64,000 nt of DNA, from NCBI GenBank assembly GCA_900767875.1, contig CAAGAT010000074.1, positions 1 to 64,000 of the forward strand, written 5' to 3'. A model generated the notes under the pieces. The model made no database searches, had not been told where the DNA came from, and saw only the letters and a list, made by a program, of their open reading frames with translations. Each line of letters opens with the position of its first letter. Within the stretch, counting starts at the first letter, position 1. The position numbers and the translations under genes are program-made. The DNA comes from an uncultured Sutterella sp. Its GTDB lineage: Bacteria; Pseudomonadota; Gammaproteobacteria; Burkholderiales; Burkholderiaceae_F. Shown piece by piece: positions 55,383 to 63,432 of the stretch.

Positions 55383-55488
55383 CCGTTGTTTCCTTTGGGC
55401 GAGCTTGGCCCGGAAAAGTCACGAGAGACAACCGTCCAAGACGCCCCGCGGCGCCTCAACGGTTGGCTTTCAAAGCTTTAATTATGAC

Positions 55489-55579
55489 GATGCCGCCGGT
55501 GAAGGCGGCATCGGTCGGGCGGAAACTTGCGGTTTCCGTTTCAGACCCGAGCCCGGCTTGCGCCGGTCTCGGAGGTCTG
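55489..55579 (-). repeat. Three consecutive stem-loops between mccD and nosL
   Basis: In the mRNA direction (minus) there is first a long hairpin with a GCAA loop (55542-55579, about 15 pairs). A 7-bp hairpin follows (55520-55538), then a perfect 9-bp hairpin (GATGCCGCC / GGCGGCATC, 55489-55512). None has a T tract, so they resemble processing or stability elements rather than terminators. Confidence 0.65.
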
Positions 55580-55593
55580 AGAGCATCCTCGGA

Positions 55594-56514
55594 TCAGAGC
55601 CCGTAGGTCTGACCGGCGTAGAGGATAAACAAGCGCAGGCACATCATGCCGACGACACTGCAAAGCCCCGTCAGGTAGAACACGCCCGTGCCCTTGGCCT
55701 TGCTCAGCAGGACCGGAACGATGAAGCCGATGGCGACGACGCCGACCCAGAAGAGCGTGGCCCACGTGCCCGTGCAGAAGGCCTGAGCGGCATTCTGAGC
55801 GGCGGCGTTGCCGGTGATCAGCGCAACGGCGATCATGAAGATGCACAGGGCTTCGGCGGCCATGATCGGCCACTCGGCGCCGTGCAGAATCTTCTGGTCG
55901 GGGCTGTGCTGGTCCTCACCGAACAAACCGGCGGCAACCATCTTGGCGGCGGCGGTACCGGCCGAAAGACCGGAGGCCACGAAGAGGGCCGGCAGCACGG
56001 CCTGGTTGATCAGCGGGAAGCGGATCAGTGCACTGATCAGGAAGCCCGTGTAGGCGCAGATGGTCAGAGCAAAGACAAGCGTGATCCACTGAAGGCCGCA
56101 GCGGTGGTTGTCGAACCAGCCGATGATGCCGTCAAGGAACCCCAGCTTGAAGCTGTCGCGCAGTGCAACCAGCGTGAGGATGCACACCAGCGGGATGTAG
56201 CACAGCAGCGCCATGACGCCCAGGCTCATCACGGAGGTGGGGTTGTAGAACACCAGAATGCGCCAGAACCACAGCGGGTTGGTCAGGTCGAGGACCAGGC
56301 AAACCATGCCGAGCAGAATGGTCACGGACCCGATGAGGGACGCGGCCTTGAGGATCGGCGTGTTCTGGGCGGTCTGCTTCTTATACAGGTTGAGCACGAT
56401 GGCAACGGCAACCGCACCGCCCGAGATACCCGCCAGGAACAGGTAGACGGCAATCGGCCACGGCCAACTGATGCCCTGCGTCAGACCAAGTGTAAAGTTC
56501 ATGGTGATTTCCAT
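55594..56514 (-). CDS. mccD: NrfD/MccD-like quinol-oxidising membrane subunit
   Basis: This 306-residue integral membrane protein has eight hydrophobic segments of the NrfD/PsrC family. Such proteins oxidise menaquinol and pass electrons to a partner ferredoxin. AAGGAG 6 bp before ATG 56514 fixes the start. It lies 2 bp after the FeS subunit gene, the usual NrfC-NrfD order. In the locus it would connect the quinone pool to MccA through MccC. Confidence 0.92.
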   Translation of the reverse strand: MEITMNFTLGLTQGISWPWPIAVYLFLAGISGGAVAVAIVLNLYKKQTAQNTPILKAASLIGSVTILLGMVCLVLDLTNPLWFWRILVFYNPTSVMSLGVMALLCYIPLVCILTLVALRDSFKLGFLDGIIGWFDNHRCGLQWITLVFALTICAYTGFLISALIRFPLINQAVLPALFVASGLSAGTAAAKMVAAGLFGEDQHSPDQKILHGAEWPIMAAEALCIFMIAVALITGNAAAQNAAQAFCTGTWATLFWVGVVAIGFIVPVLLSKAKGTGVFYLTGLCSVVGMMCLRLFILYAGQTYGL

Positions 56515-56516
56515 CT

Positions 56517-57215
56517 TTACACTCCTTTCTTCACAATCGGAATGTAGCGAAGCTGCGGTTCAGTACCGAGTTCCGGGCGGATACGCACGGAATCCTTCAC
56601 CGCGAGCAGCTTGCTCACATACGACTTCGGGTCGTTGATGTCGCCGAAAATCAGCGCATCGTACTTGCAGCTTTCAACGCATGCCGGCGTCTCGTTCTTT
56701 TCGAGGCGCGTGTGCAGGCAGAAGTCGCAATTGTCAGCGGCCTTGGTCTCTTCGTTGATGAAGCGCACGTTGTAGGGACATGCCACGATGCAGTACTTGC
56801 AGCCGACACACTTGGACGTATCCATCGTCACGATGCCCGTCTTGGGATCGTGATGAGCGGCGCCGGTCGGGCACACCTTTGTGCAGGGGGAATTCTTGCA
56901 CTGCTGGCAAGAAACGCGGATGTAACGGCGATCGGGCTCGTAACCGCGGTCGGTTTTGAGCTCGCTGCCCTGCAGCTCCAGCAACAGACGCGAGCGGCCC
57001 TTGGGCAGCTTGTTGGTCTCGTTACAGGCATCTCTGCAGTCTCTGCAACCGACGCACTTGTTCTGGTCAAAGACCATCACATAGTGCGGGCGGCTGCCGC
57101 CGTCGGACGTGGCCGCAGCCGCCGCCCCGGCAAGAGGCGACAGAAGCAGCGAGCCGGCTCCGGCACCTGCGAGGAATTTTCTCCTGTCAATCTTATCGCT
57201 CACGATATTCTCCAC
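56517..57215 (-). CDS. mccC: NrfC/MccC-like periplasmic ferredoxin (4x[4Fe-4S])
   Basis: The 232-residue protein has a Tat signal (DRRKFLAG, residues 10-17). Four Cys groups are visible: CVGCRDCRDAC, CQQCKNSPCTKVC, CVGCKYCIVAC and CDFC...C. It belongs to the NrfC/PsrB group that takes electrons from an NrfD-type subunit. It is positioned directly before mccD and transfers electrons toward the octaheme MccA (inference from family and operon). Confidence 0.93.
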   Translation of the reverse strand: MENIVSDKIDRRKFLAGAGAGSLLLSPLAGAAAAATSDGGSRPHYVMVFDQNKCVGCRDCRDACNETNKLPKGRSRLLLELQGSELKTDRGYEPDRRYIRVSCQQCKNSPCTKVCPTGAAHHDPKTGIVTMDTSKCVGCKYCIVACPYNVRFINEETKAADNCDFCLHTRLEKNETPACVESCKYDALIFGDINDPKSYVSKLLAVKDSVRIRPELGTEPQLRYIPIVKKGV

Positions 57216-57253
57216 AGACAGAACCGATTGGCATGGCCAAACGTTTCTGCCGA

Positions 57254-57898
57254 TTAGTCTTGCAACCGAGCCCTTGACTCGGCGTTGGCGATGGCATTTC
57301 TGAGGGCTCTTTGCTGCTCGGGGGCGACCCCGGCATCGAGAAGCATCTTCCAGTGACGCACGGCTTCGTCGTAGCGCTGGTGCAGGAACGCATCCTCTCC
57401 GAGGAGCATCCGCGTCTGCACGTCAAGCGGATTGGCCGACAAAACGCGTTCGATCACACGGCGGGTTTCGTCCGTCAGGTTCCGGGCGTCGCGATAGTAC
57501 ATCGCACGCGCCAGCCTTCCGAGCGTCTCGGCCCGCGCACCGTCCAGCATCAAAAGCGCGTTGAAGACTTCAACGGCTTCGTCGTACTGACCGGCCTCGT
57601 AGAGGGCCTCGGCAAGCTGCGAATGCGCCTGGGCGTTGCGGGGCATGTTTTTGACCATGCGCCGCGCCTCGGCGATCTTCGCCGCGAGCATGTAGTTGGT
57701 TTCCGCTCCCGTCCGGGCGCTCTGCCAGTCCGCGTACCGGCCAAAGCCGGCGTAGACGGCCACGCTCGAGACGAGCACGACAAACGCAAATCCCGCCGTC
57801 AGCGATTTGGTGCGATTCGAGCCCCGGCGGGCGTACACCGCCAGTGCCGCCGCAAAGGCCGCAAGAGCCAGTGCGATCAAACCGTCCAAACCGTTCAC
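57254..57898 (-). CDS. TPR membrane protein, NrfG/CcmI-like heme lyase partner
   Basis: The 214-residue protein has two N-terminal membrane helices (residues about 4-23 and 35-52) and about four TPR units (90-205). This is the plan of CcmI/NrfG, which bind the apocytochrome C-terminus and present it to CcmF/CcmH. Together with the CcmF-like and CcmH-like genes downstream it completes an NrfEFG-like set. In Shewanella the equivalent gene is named sirG. Confidence 0.82.
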   Translation of the reverse strand: MNGLDGLIALALAAFAAALAVYARRGSNRTKSLTAGFAFVVLVSSVAVYAGFGRYADWQSARTGAETNYMLAAKIAEARRMVKNMPRNAQAHSQLAEALYEAGQYDEAVEVFNALLMLDGARAETLGRLARAMYYRDARNLTDETRRVIERVLSANPLDVQTRMLLGEDAFLHQRYDEAVRHWKMLLDAGVAPEQQRALRNAIANAESRARLQD

Positions 57899-57955
57899 GT
57901 CAATGCCTTCACTTTGTTAAAGAGCTTGTCTTGGAAAGCCTTCACCGCCCGACCA

Positions 57956-58723
57956 TTACTGGTGCGGGTTGGGCATCCCGTTGATCACGGTCTTGCCCAT
58001 GCCTTGATGGGCTCCGACTTTTTCAACCTTGACCAGTTCCAGTTCAAAGACCAGAGGAGATTCCGGGGGGATCTGACCGGCGCCAAACTCACCGTAGGCC
58101 AGGTTCGCGGGAACCGTGAAACGGAACTGCGCGCCTTCCTTCATGAGCTTGAGGCCTTCTTCCAGACCCGGGATGATGCTCATCACCACGAAACGAGCCG
58201 GTTGTTTGGCTTCGTACGTGCTTTCAAACACCGTGCCGTCCATGAGCTTGCCCGTATAGTTGACCGTCACCACGTCCTCGGTACGGGGCGTTGCGCCGGA
58301 ACCCTTTCTGAGCACTTCATACTGCAGACCGCTCTTGGTCGTCGTCACGCCCTTTTTCTTGGCGTTGTCGGCGAGGAACTTGACGGCCTTGGCCTTGTTT
58401 TCCTTGGCCAGCTTCTCGGTGGCGGCCGCTTCGAGCTTGTTGAGCTTTTCAGCGCGGCTGTTGAGGAACTTGAGCAGGTCATCTTCGGAAATCTTGCTCT
58501 TTCCGCGGATGGCATCGATAAAGCCCTGTTCCACGAGCGCCATGTCGGCCGACAAGCCGAGCTTGCTCTGCTTGTAGATCTGATCAGAGATGTAGTTACC
58601 GACGGATGCCCCCATGCTGTAGGCTTCTTTCGCCTGCTGGGTGTCAAGGTCGCCTGCGAAGGCAACGGTACCGGCACACATCAGAGCAGAGGCCGTCAGC
58701 ACGATTTTCTTGAGGGATTGCAT
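57956..58723 (-). CDS. Periplasmic FKBP-type peptidyl-prolyl isomerase (FkpA-like)
   Basis: The 255-residue exported protein has a signal peptide (to about residue 23). An N-terminal helical dimerisation region spans about 28-130 (FKBP_N type). A C-terminal FKBP domain lies at about 145-245, with VNYTGKLMDGTVFEST and IPPESPLVFELELVKV. An in-frame TTG lies 18 nt upstream; ATG 58723 is preferred. A PPIase gene also accompanies mccA in Wolinella, where it is a parvulin (MccB), so this may be a replacement by a different fold aiding MccA folding. Confidence 0.9.
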   Translation of the reverse strand: MQSLKKIVLTASALMCAGTVAFAGDLDTQQAKEAYSMGASVGNYISDQIYKQSKLGLSADMALVEQGFIDAIRGKSKISEDDLLKFLNSRAEKLNKLEAAATEKLAKENKAKAVKFLADNAKKKGVTTTKSGLQYEVLRKGSGATPRTEDVVTVNYTGKLMDGTVFESTYEAKQPARFVVMSIIPGLEEGLKLMKEGAQFRFTVPANLAYGEFGAGQIPPESPLVFELELVKVEKVGAHQGMGKTVINGMPNPHQ

Positions 58724-58810
58724 GGTGGTTTCTTTCTTCAAAAATACAGTTGACTCACGGAAGGTGAGATCACATTCCGCATAAAACTTGCTTTTCGCCT
58801 TCGCGCGGCC

Positions 58811-59236
58811 TTACGGACGCTCGAACTGCCGCCCCGACAATTTCCAGCCGTAGATTCCGTCGGGCATCTGCCACACGTTCGTGTAGCCGAGCTTCATGGT
58901 CTCATAGGCCGCGATTTCGCTGGAGCTGCAAAGGCGGTTGGCGCAGTAAAACACAATCAGCGCGTTTTTATCCTTGGGCAGGAGCTTTTGCCAGTTGCCG
59001 ACGTTGAAAAACTCGGCGCCCGGAATGTAGCCCTCGGCCCAGAGTTCGAGCGTGTTGACATCGTAGATGTGCACGCCGGGCTCGGTAAAAAGCTGCTCGG
59101 CTTCCGGAATGGAAACCTGACGGACTTTGTAGACGTAGTCTTCCGCCGCCGTCAAAGGAGCATCCCCGCCGGCAAAGCCGATCACAGGGAGCGCCAAAAG
59201 CGCACTGGCCGCAAGATTTTGCAGAAGTTTTTTCAT
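58811..59236 (-). CDS. Periplasmic rhodanese-like protein
   Basis: The 141-residue exported protein has a signal peptide (to about residue 22) and a single rhodanese domain. The active-site loop reads YCANRLCSSSE, with the catalytic Cys at about residue 101 and a second Cys five residues later. The C-terminal NVWQMPDGIYGWKLSG is typical. Single-domain periplasmic rhodaneses move sulfane sulfur. Its place directly after mccA suggests it handles sulfur compounds related to sulfite, for example releasing sulfite from thiosulfate or binding persulfide (inference). Confidence 0.88.
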   Translation of the reverse strand: MKKLLQNLAASALLALPVIGFAGGDAPLTAAEDYVYKVRQVSIPEAEQLFTEPGVHIYDVNTLELWAEGYIPGAEFFNVGNWQKLLPKDKNALIVFYCANRLCSSSEIAAYETMKLGYTNVWQMPDGIYGWKLSGRQFERP

Positions 59237-59346
59237 TTTGTGTTTCGATGAGCCGTCTCTTATCCGGTCCTCGGCCCGAAAGCCGGCGCCCTTGGAGCAC
59301 CGCCTTCGGCCGAGACTAGGAGATCGAGGTTTGCGAGTCGCTTGGA

Positions 59347-61398
59347 TTACTTCTTGGCTTCAGTCTTGATGAGCGGGAAGTTGCCGTTATCAAGAATCTT
59401 CTGAGCCTGCGTCAGATAGGCATTGGCCGTATCAACGCGCTGCTTGAGGTAATCGGGAGCGTGAACACCCCAGGAACCGTCTTCTTCAACCTGCTTGATG
59501 ATGTCGGCAGCCTTGTCGACGAGCAGCATGATTTCGGTCTTGGCTTCAACGGTGAGCTTCGTGACTTCAAGAAGCTTGTTGATGCGCTGCAGGGTGGCCT
59601 TGGCAACCTTGTGACCGTCCTTAACCGGGTTCTGCCACTTCATGACTTCACCGTAGATGGTCTTCTGGTCACCGTACTGCAGGCCCTTTTCGAGCTCGGA
59701 CAGGAACAGGCTGTGGCAGCCCTTGTTGTCCATCACACCCTTTTCGGCGTTGGCCGTACGGGCGCAGGACCACATCAGGTCAACGTAGCCGTGGCCTTCT
59801 TCGTCACGGGCAACGTGCCAGCCCTTGGAGTTGGAAGCACGAGACTGACCTTCGGCCGGGTTCATCATCTTCTTTTCCGGATCAACCATGATCTTGAAGA
59901 GGTGAGAACGACGAACGGCGTCGAAGCCCGCCATGTCGGGACGCTGGATGGCCGTGAAGTTTTCGCAGCTCATCGTGAACGGCATATGGCAGTCCACGCA
60001 GTCCATCTTCTGGTGGGTGTTGGTGTTGGCAACCACATCAGCCTGGGTCTTATGGCAATCCTGGCAGGTCTTGCGGATCGCGGGCTTGGTGTAATAGGAC
60101 TTCCAATCGTTGCTGGTGACTTCGTGCGGATCGTGGCAGGTCACGCAGCGCATGCCCTTTTCATAGTGCTTGGACATCATCAGCTGAGAGCCTTCCGTAC
60201 CGCAGGACGGGCAGGACGACTTCGTCTTGATGTTGAAACCCTTTTCAAGCTTGCCGTGAGCGGACGGAAGCTTGTAGTCGCTTTCCACGAAGTTGGAGCG
60301 CTGGTGGCAGCGTTCGCAGTTGGACTGGAAGCCGTTGGATTCGGCGCCCACGAGGTGGCCGCCGGCGCCGTGGCATTCTTCACAAGAGATGCCGCGCGAA
60401 ACGGTGTGCTTCTGCAGTTCTTCGGCGTTGCCCAGAGCCTTGAAGAATTCGTCCTTGCTCTTAAAGTCGAACTTGAAGGCGTGGCAGACTTCGCAGTAGG
60501 AAGTCGCGGACTGGAACAGCAGCTTCTGTTCAAAGGTCGAACCGTAGGAGGTCATACCCCACTGGTGCGAAGCGGACGGACCGAACTGGCTGAGCTGGGT
60601 CGGGAAGTCCGGAATCACCTTCTGGATTTCCTTGGCCTTTTCGGGGGTCAGCCACTGAGCCCAACCGCGGGAGAACTGATTGCCGCCGGCAACCACGGTA
60701 CCCGTACCCTTGCTCAGCAGGCCATCACGCACGTGGTAGGCACCGCGCACGAGCCACTTGTCGACGAAGCCGTACTTCGTGCGGGGCGTACCGATCGTGG
60801 CGTAAATGTCTTCGGGCATGATGCCGTCGGGCAGGATCGACGCCTGAGAGCCGTAAAGCTTCTTCTTCAGATCGTTGTCCACTTCGGGATGGTCGCCGGG
60901 GAAGCGAACCGTCTGAGCGTGACGGGAGCGCTTCCACTTCTGGTACTGGATCGCGTGGCATTCGCCGCAGCGTTCCGGACCGACGAAGCGGTTGGGGAAG
61001 TCAAGCACGGACTTGGCGGCCAGACGGTACTGCGAAGCGCTCGGGCGACCGCCCGCAAGCTTGGAGTAGGTCTGCGCGTTGCCTTCCGTCAGGAATTCCG
61101 AACCACGGGTCGAAATCTTATAGACGCCCTTGATGCGGCCTTCTTCCGCATACTTGAAAATGGGGTGATTCTGGAAGAGCCAGTCCCACATTTCCTTTTC
61201 CTGGACGATGTAGTCCTGCAGCGTCTTGACGCCCATTTCCTTTTCGGTCGTCGACGGGTTATCCCAAACCTTCTGCGTGACGGCGTTCACGGTCTTGTTG
61301 CCGACACCCGGGGTGGCAGCAGCCTGAGCACCGGAGGCAATCAGCGCAGCGGAGCAAAACAGCGTGGCAGTCGCCGTTTTGATCATTCTTGTTGTCAT
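59347..61398 (-). CDS. mccA: Octaheme cytochrome c sulfite reductase MccA/SirA
   Basis: The 683-residue exported cytochrome (signal peptide ending near residue 27) reduces sulfite to sulfide in the periplasm. Seven CXXCH sites occur at C144, C302, C339, C361, C418, C445 and C467. One CX15CH site spans C545 to C561-H562; this site is characteristic of the MccA family. Extra cysteines C396/C399 (CPSC, not followed by His) and C478 are candidates for the Cu(I) ligands known in Wolinella MccA. GGAG 7 bp upstream fixes ATG 61398. Downstream genes supply copper handling, heme attachment, folding and quinol oxidation. A perfect FNR box lies 186 bp upstream. Confidence 0.95.
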   Translation of the reverse strand: MTTRMIKTATATLFCSAALIASGAQAAATPGVGNKTVNAVTQKVWDNPSTTEKEMGVKTLQDYIVQEKEMWDWLFQNHPIFKYAEEGRIKGVYKISTRGSEFLTEGNAQTYSKLAGGRPSASQYRLAAKSVLDFPNRFVGPERCGECHAIQYQKWKRSRHAQTVRFPGDHPEVDNDLKKKLYGSQASILPDGIMPEDIYATIGTPRTKYGFVDKWLVRGAYHVRDGLLSKGTGTVVAGGNQFSRGWAQWLTPEKAKEIQKVIPDFPTQLSQFGPSASHQWGMTSYGSTFEQKLLFQSATSYCEVCHAFKFDFKSKDEFFKALGNAEELQKHTVSRGISCEECHGAGGHLVGAESNGFQSNCERCHQRSNFVESDYKLPSAHGKLEKGFNIKTKSSCPSCGTEGSQLMMSKHYEKGMRCVTCHDPHEVTSNDWKSYYTKPAIRKTCQDCHKTQADVVANTNTHQKMDCVDCHMPFTMSCENFTAIQRPDMAGFDAVRRSHLFKIMVDPEKKMMNPAEGQSRASNSKGWHVARDEEGHGYVDLMWSCARTANAEKGVMDNKGCHSLFLSELEKGLQYGDQKTIYGEVMKWQNPVKDGHKVAKATLQRINKLLEVTKLTVEAKTEIMLLVDKAADIIKQVEEDGSWGVHAPDYLKQRVDTANAYLTQAQKILDNGNFPLIKTEAKK

Positions 61399-61766
61399 CT
61401 CAAATCTCCTAATTATTTTTAGCCTGCGCCGTCGGGAAGGGCGTCGCAGACGCCGTGGGGTCTTCAAGAGACTCCGCGAGCAATGAAAGCGTAACTTAAG
61501 GTTGCCTTCAGGGAATTAGGAGTTTTATCGCAGTCCCTCACGAACTTTGATTAAAGTCGAATGCGGCGTTTTAAGGGGGTGATTTGATACAGATCAAAAT
61601 AAAAAAGGCCGAAATCGCTCAAAATACCTCTTAATGGGTGTTTTTTTGATCGAATTCCGACCTTTTCGGGGCATTGCACCCCGTCCCTTGCGGGCTATCC
61701 CGATGTAATTCCCTCGGCGTACCAAACCCGATTGGGCGGCGCGGCGACTACGCCCTCTGAACTATA
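61399..61766. promoter_or_regulatory. Promoter region of mccA (368 bp, no gene)
   Basis: This AT-rich stretch holds the mccA leader, a perfect FNR-type box (61584-61597), and on the minus strand ACTTTAATC as a possible -10 region about 40 bp downstream of the box. A run of seven T on the plus strand lies near 61641-61648. No ORF in it looks real. Confidence 0.6.
61584..61597. promoter_or_regulatory. FNR/CRP-family binding site
   Basis: TTGATACAGATCAA matches the FNR consensus TTGAT-N4-ATCAA in all ten positions. It is upstream of mccA in the right orientation range for an anaerobically activated promoter. Confidence 0.8.
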
Positions 61767-62150
61767 TCAAAGGTCTTTGCGTTTGATCTCTTCGACGACG
61801 ACCGCATCCTCGATGACGGTCGTGCGTTTGATGCCGGTGCGGGCCTGTCCGGCCTTCAGATCGTCGTCGGTGCGCTCTTGGTTTTGCGGCTCGGCGGCCG
61901 CCTCACCCGCACGGTGGCGCAGCATCTCTTCGGCCTGCTTTTGCATGCGCGCAAACGGATCGCCGTAACGCCAGCGGCTGTACAGGCCGTAAAGGGCCAC
62001 GCAGCCCACGAAGATCAGCGCGGCCAAAAACAAGCCCCCGATGATCGGCAGCAGCAAAATCGCCAGCCCCACCAAACCGGCCAGCACGACGGCCGAGGCC
62101 AGGAAAGCGACGACGGGATTGACGGGACGGCCGTTGATGTAAAGAGCCAT
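61767..62150 (-). CDS. Small membrane protein of unknown function
   Basis: The 127-residue protein has two closely spaced hydrophobic helices (about residues 11-34 and 37-58). A basic, charged cytoplasmic tail follows (RMQKQAEEMLRHRAGEAAAEP...) that ends in acidic and Lys-rich residues. I do not recognise the family. It lies upstream of mccA on the same strand but is separated by 368 bp with its own promoter region, so it is probably not part of the sulfite operon. Confidence 0.65.
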   Translation of the reverse strand: MALYINGRPVNPVVAFLASAVVLAGLVGLAILLLPIIGGLFLAALIFVGCVALYGLYSRWRYGDPFARMQKQAEEMLRHRAGEAAAEPQNQERTDDDLKAGQARTGIKRTTVIEDAVVVEEIKRKDL

Positions 62151-62538
62151 GCTCTCAGTTCCTTATAAAGTCGAGGAAGTTGCAGTCAGTGTACCTGTCG
62201 ATTGCGTTTGTTTGATCGGGGACTTGGCAACCGTTTGTTTCGTTCTTTCTCCCATATGGAGTCTGTGGGTGCGTTTTTCCAGCCCCGGAGCTGTAAAAGT
62301 CCAAAAAATCAGCCCGCACGAGGCTTTTTAAGCTTTCCCAAATCACAAATCCTTTATCATTCGCTTCTCAACGAACTTTTGCGATCCCGCCCCCCTTTTT
62401 CAGGGTTTGCCATAGCCGGCTGACGCCGCCTCGGCTGAAGGGTCCGCCGACGTTTTTTTGCGGATCCGCGGCTTGTGCGCCCCTCTTGATGTTTGAGAGA
62501 GCCGCACCGCGGCGATTGCTTACAGACAAGAAATTGAT
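62151..62538. promoter_or_regulatory. Divergent region upstream of folE2 (388 bp, no gene)
   Basis: The left half is AT-rich and likely holds promoters. The right half is GC-rich with a perfect palindrome GCGGATCCGC right after a T7 run (near 62452-62470). No Zur box, and no riboswitch class that I recognise, is visible. Confidence 0.4.
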
Positions 62539-63336
62539 ATGGATCAGACTAGCAATGTTCTGCCCGACGTCCAGAACCTGATGGACGGGCGCAATATTCC
62601 CATCGACCGCGTCGGCATCCGTGACCTGACGGTGCCGCTGCAGGTGCAAAGCGTCAAGGGCCCCCAGCCGACGGTGGCCAAGGTCTGCATGTGCGTGTCC
62701 CTGCCCGCCGACAAGCGCGGTACCCACATGTCGCGCTTTGTCTCGCTCATGGCCGACAATCCCGAGCCCCTGTCGAGCGACATGATGCGCGCCACGCTCG
62801 AAAAGATGCTCGAGCTGCTCGAAGCCGAGGAAGGCTACATCGAAATCTCCTGCCCGTTCTTTGTGACCAAGACGAGCCCGATGTCCAAGCTCAAGAGCCT
62901 GATGAACTACGACGTGCGCTTCATTGCCGAGCGCACGGCCGGCCGCACCCGCGTCGTGCAGGAAATCAGCGCGCCGGTGACGAGCCTGTGCCCGTGCAGC
63001 CGCGAAATCAGCGACTACGGTGCCCACAACCAGCGCTCGCACATCGTGGTGGCGCTCGAACTGGCCGGCCCCATGTCCCTGGAGGAACAGATCCGCTTTG
63101 CCGAAACCTCGGCCTCGTGCGAGTTGTGGAGCCGCCTCAAGCGCAACGACGAAAAGTACGTCACCGAGTTTGCGTACGACCATCCCAAGTTCGTCGAAGA
63201 CATCATCCGCGACGTGTGCAAGCAGCTCAACGCGGACGATCGCGTCGTGTGGTACCGCGCCGAAGCCGAAAACTTTGAATCAATTCATAACCATTCGGCC
63301 TACGCCACGATTTCGCGCGACAAGCGTCACGCGTAA
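62539..63336 (+). CDS. folE2: GTP cyclohydrolase FolE2 (type IB)
   Basis: FolE2 makes dihydroneopterin triphosphate from GTP, the first step of folate synthesis. It is the metal-flexible alternative to zinc-dependent FolE. The 265-residue protein has the family Cys motif CPCSREIS followed by GAHNQRS, and the N-terminal DRVGIRDL region. The TTGATATG start context has only a weak ribosome site. It is followed by a terminator and then argS. Confidence 0.94.
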   Translation: MDQTSNVLPDVQNLMDGRNIPIDRVGIRDLTVPLQVQSVKGPQPTVAKVCMCVSLPADKRGTHMSRFVSLMADNPEPLSSDMMRATLEKMLELLEAEEGYIEISCPFFVTKTSPMSKLKSLMNYDVRFIAERTAGRTRVVQEISAPVTSLCPCSREISDYGAHNQRSHIVVALELAGPMSLEEQIRFAETSASCELWSRLKRNDEKYVTEFAYDHPKFVEDIIRDVCKQLNADDRVVWYRAEAENFESIHNHSAYATISRDKRHA

Positions 63337-63359
63337 AATTCAAAAATCAGAAAAATCGG

Positions 63360-63388
63360 CAGGCGGTCTTTTTGACCGCCTGTTGTTA
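63360..63388 (+). terminator. Terminator after folE2
   Basis: A perfect 9-bp stem CAGGCGGTC (63360-63368) / GACCGCCTG (63374-63382) is followed by TTGTT. Confidence 0.75.
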
Positions 63389-63432
63389 TGCGGCCGCCGC
63401 GGCCGCCCTCCTTCCAAAGTTAGACACCCATC

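Noticed and set aside
59461..61422. A 653-codon plus-strand open frame
   Set aside because: It is antisense to mccA, which has eight heme motifs in the other strand.
62347..62538. Zur box controlling folE2 (zinc starvation)
   Set aside because: No GTTATA-type palindrome is present in the upstream region.
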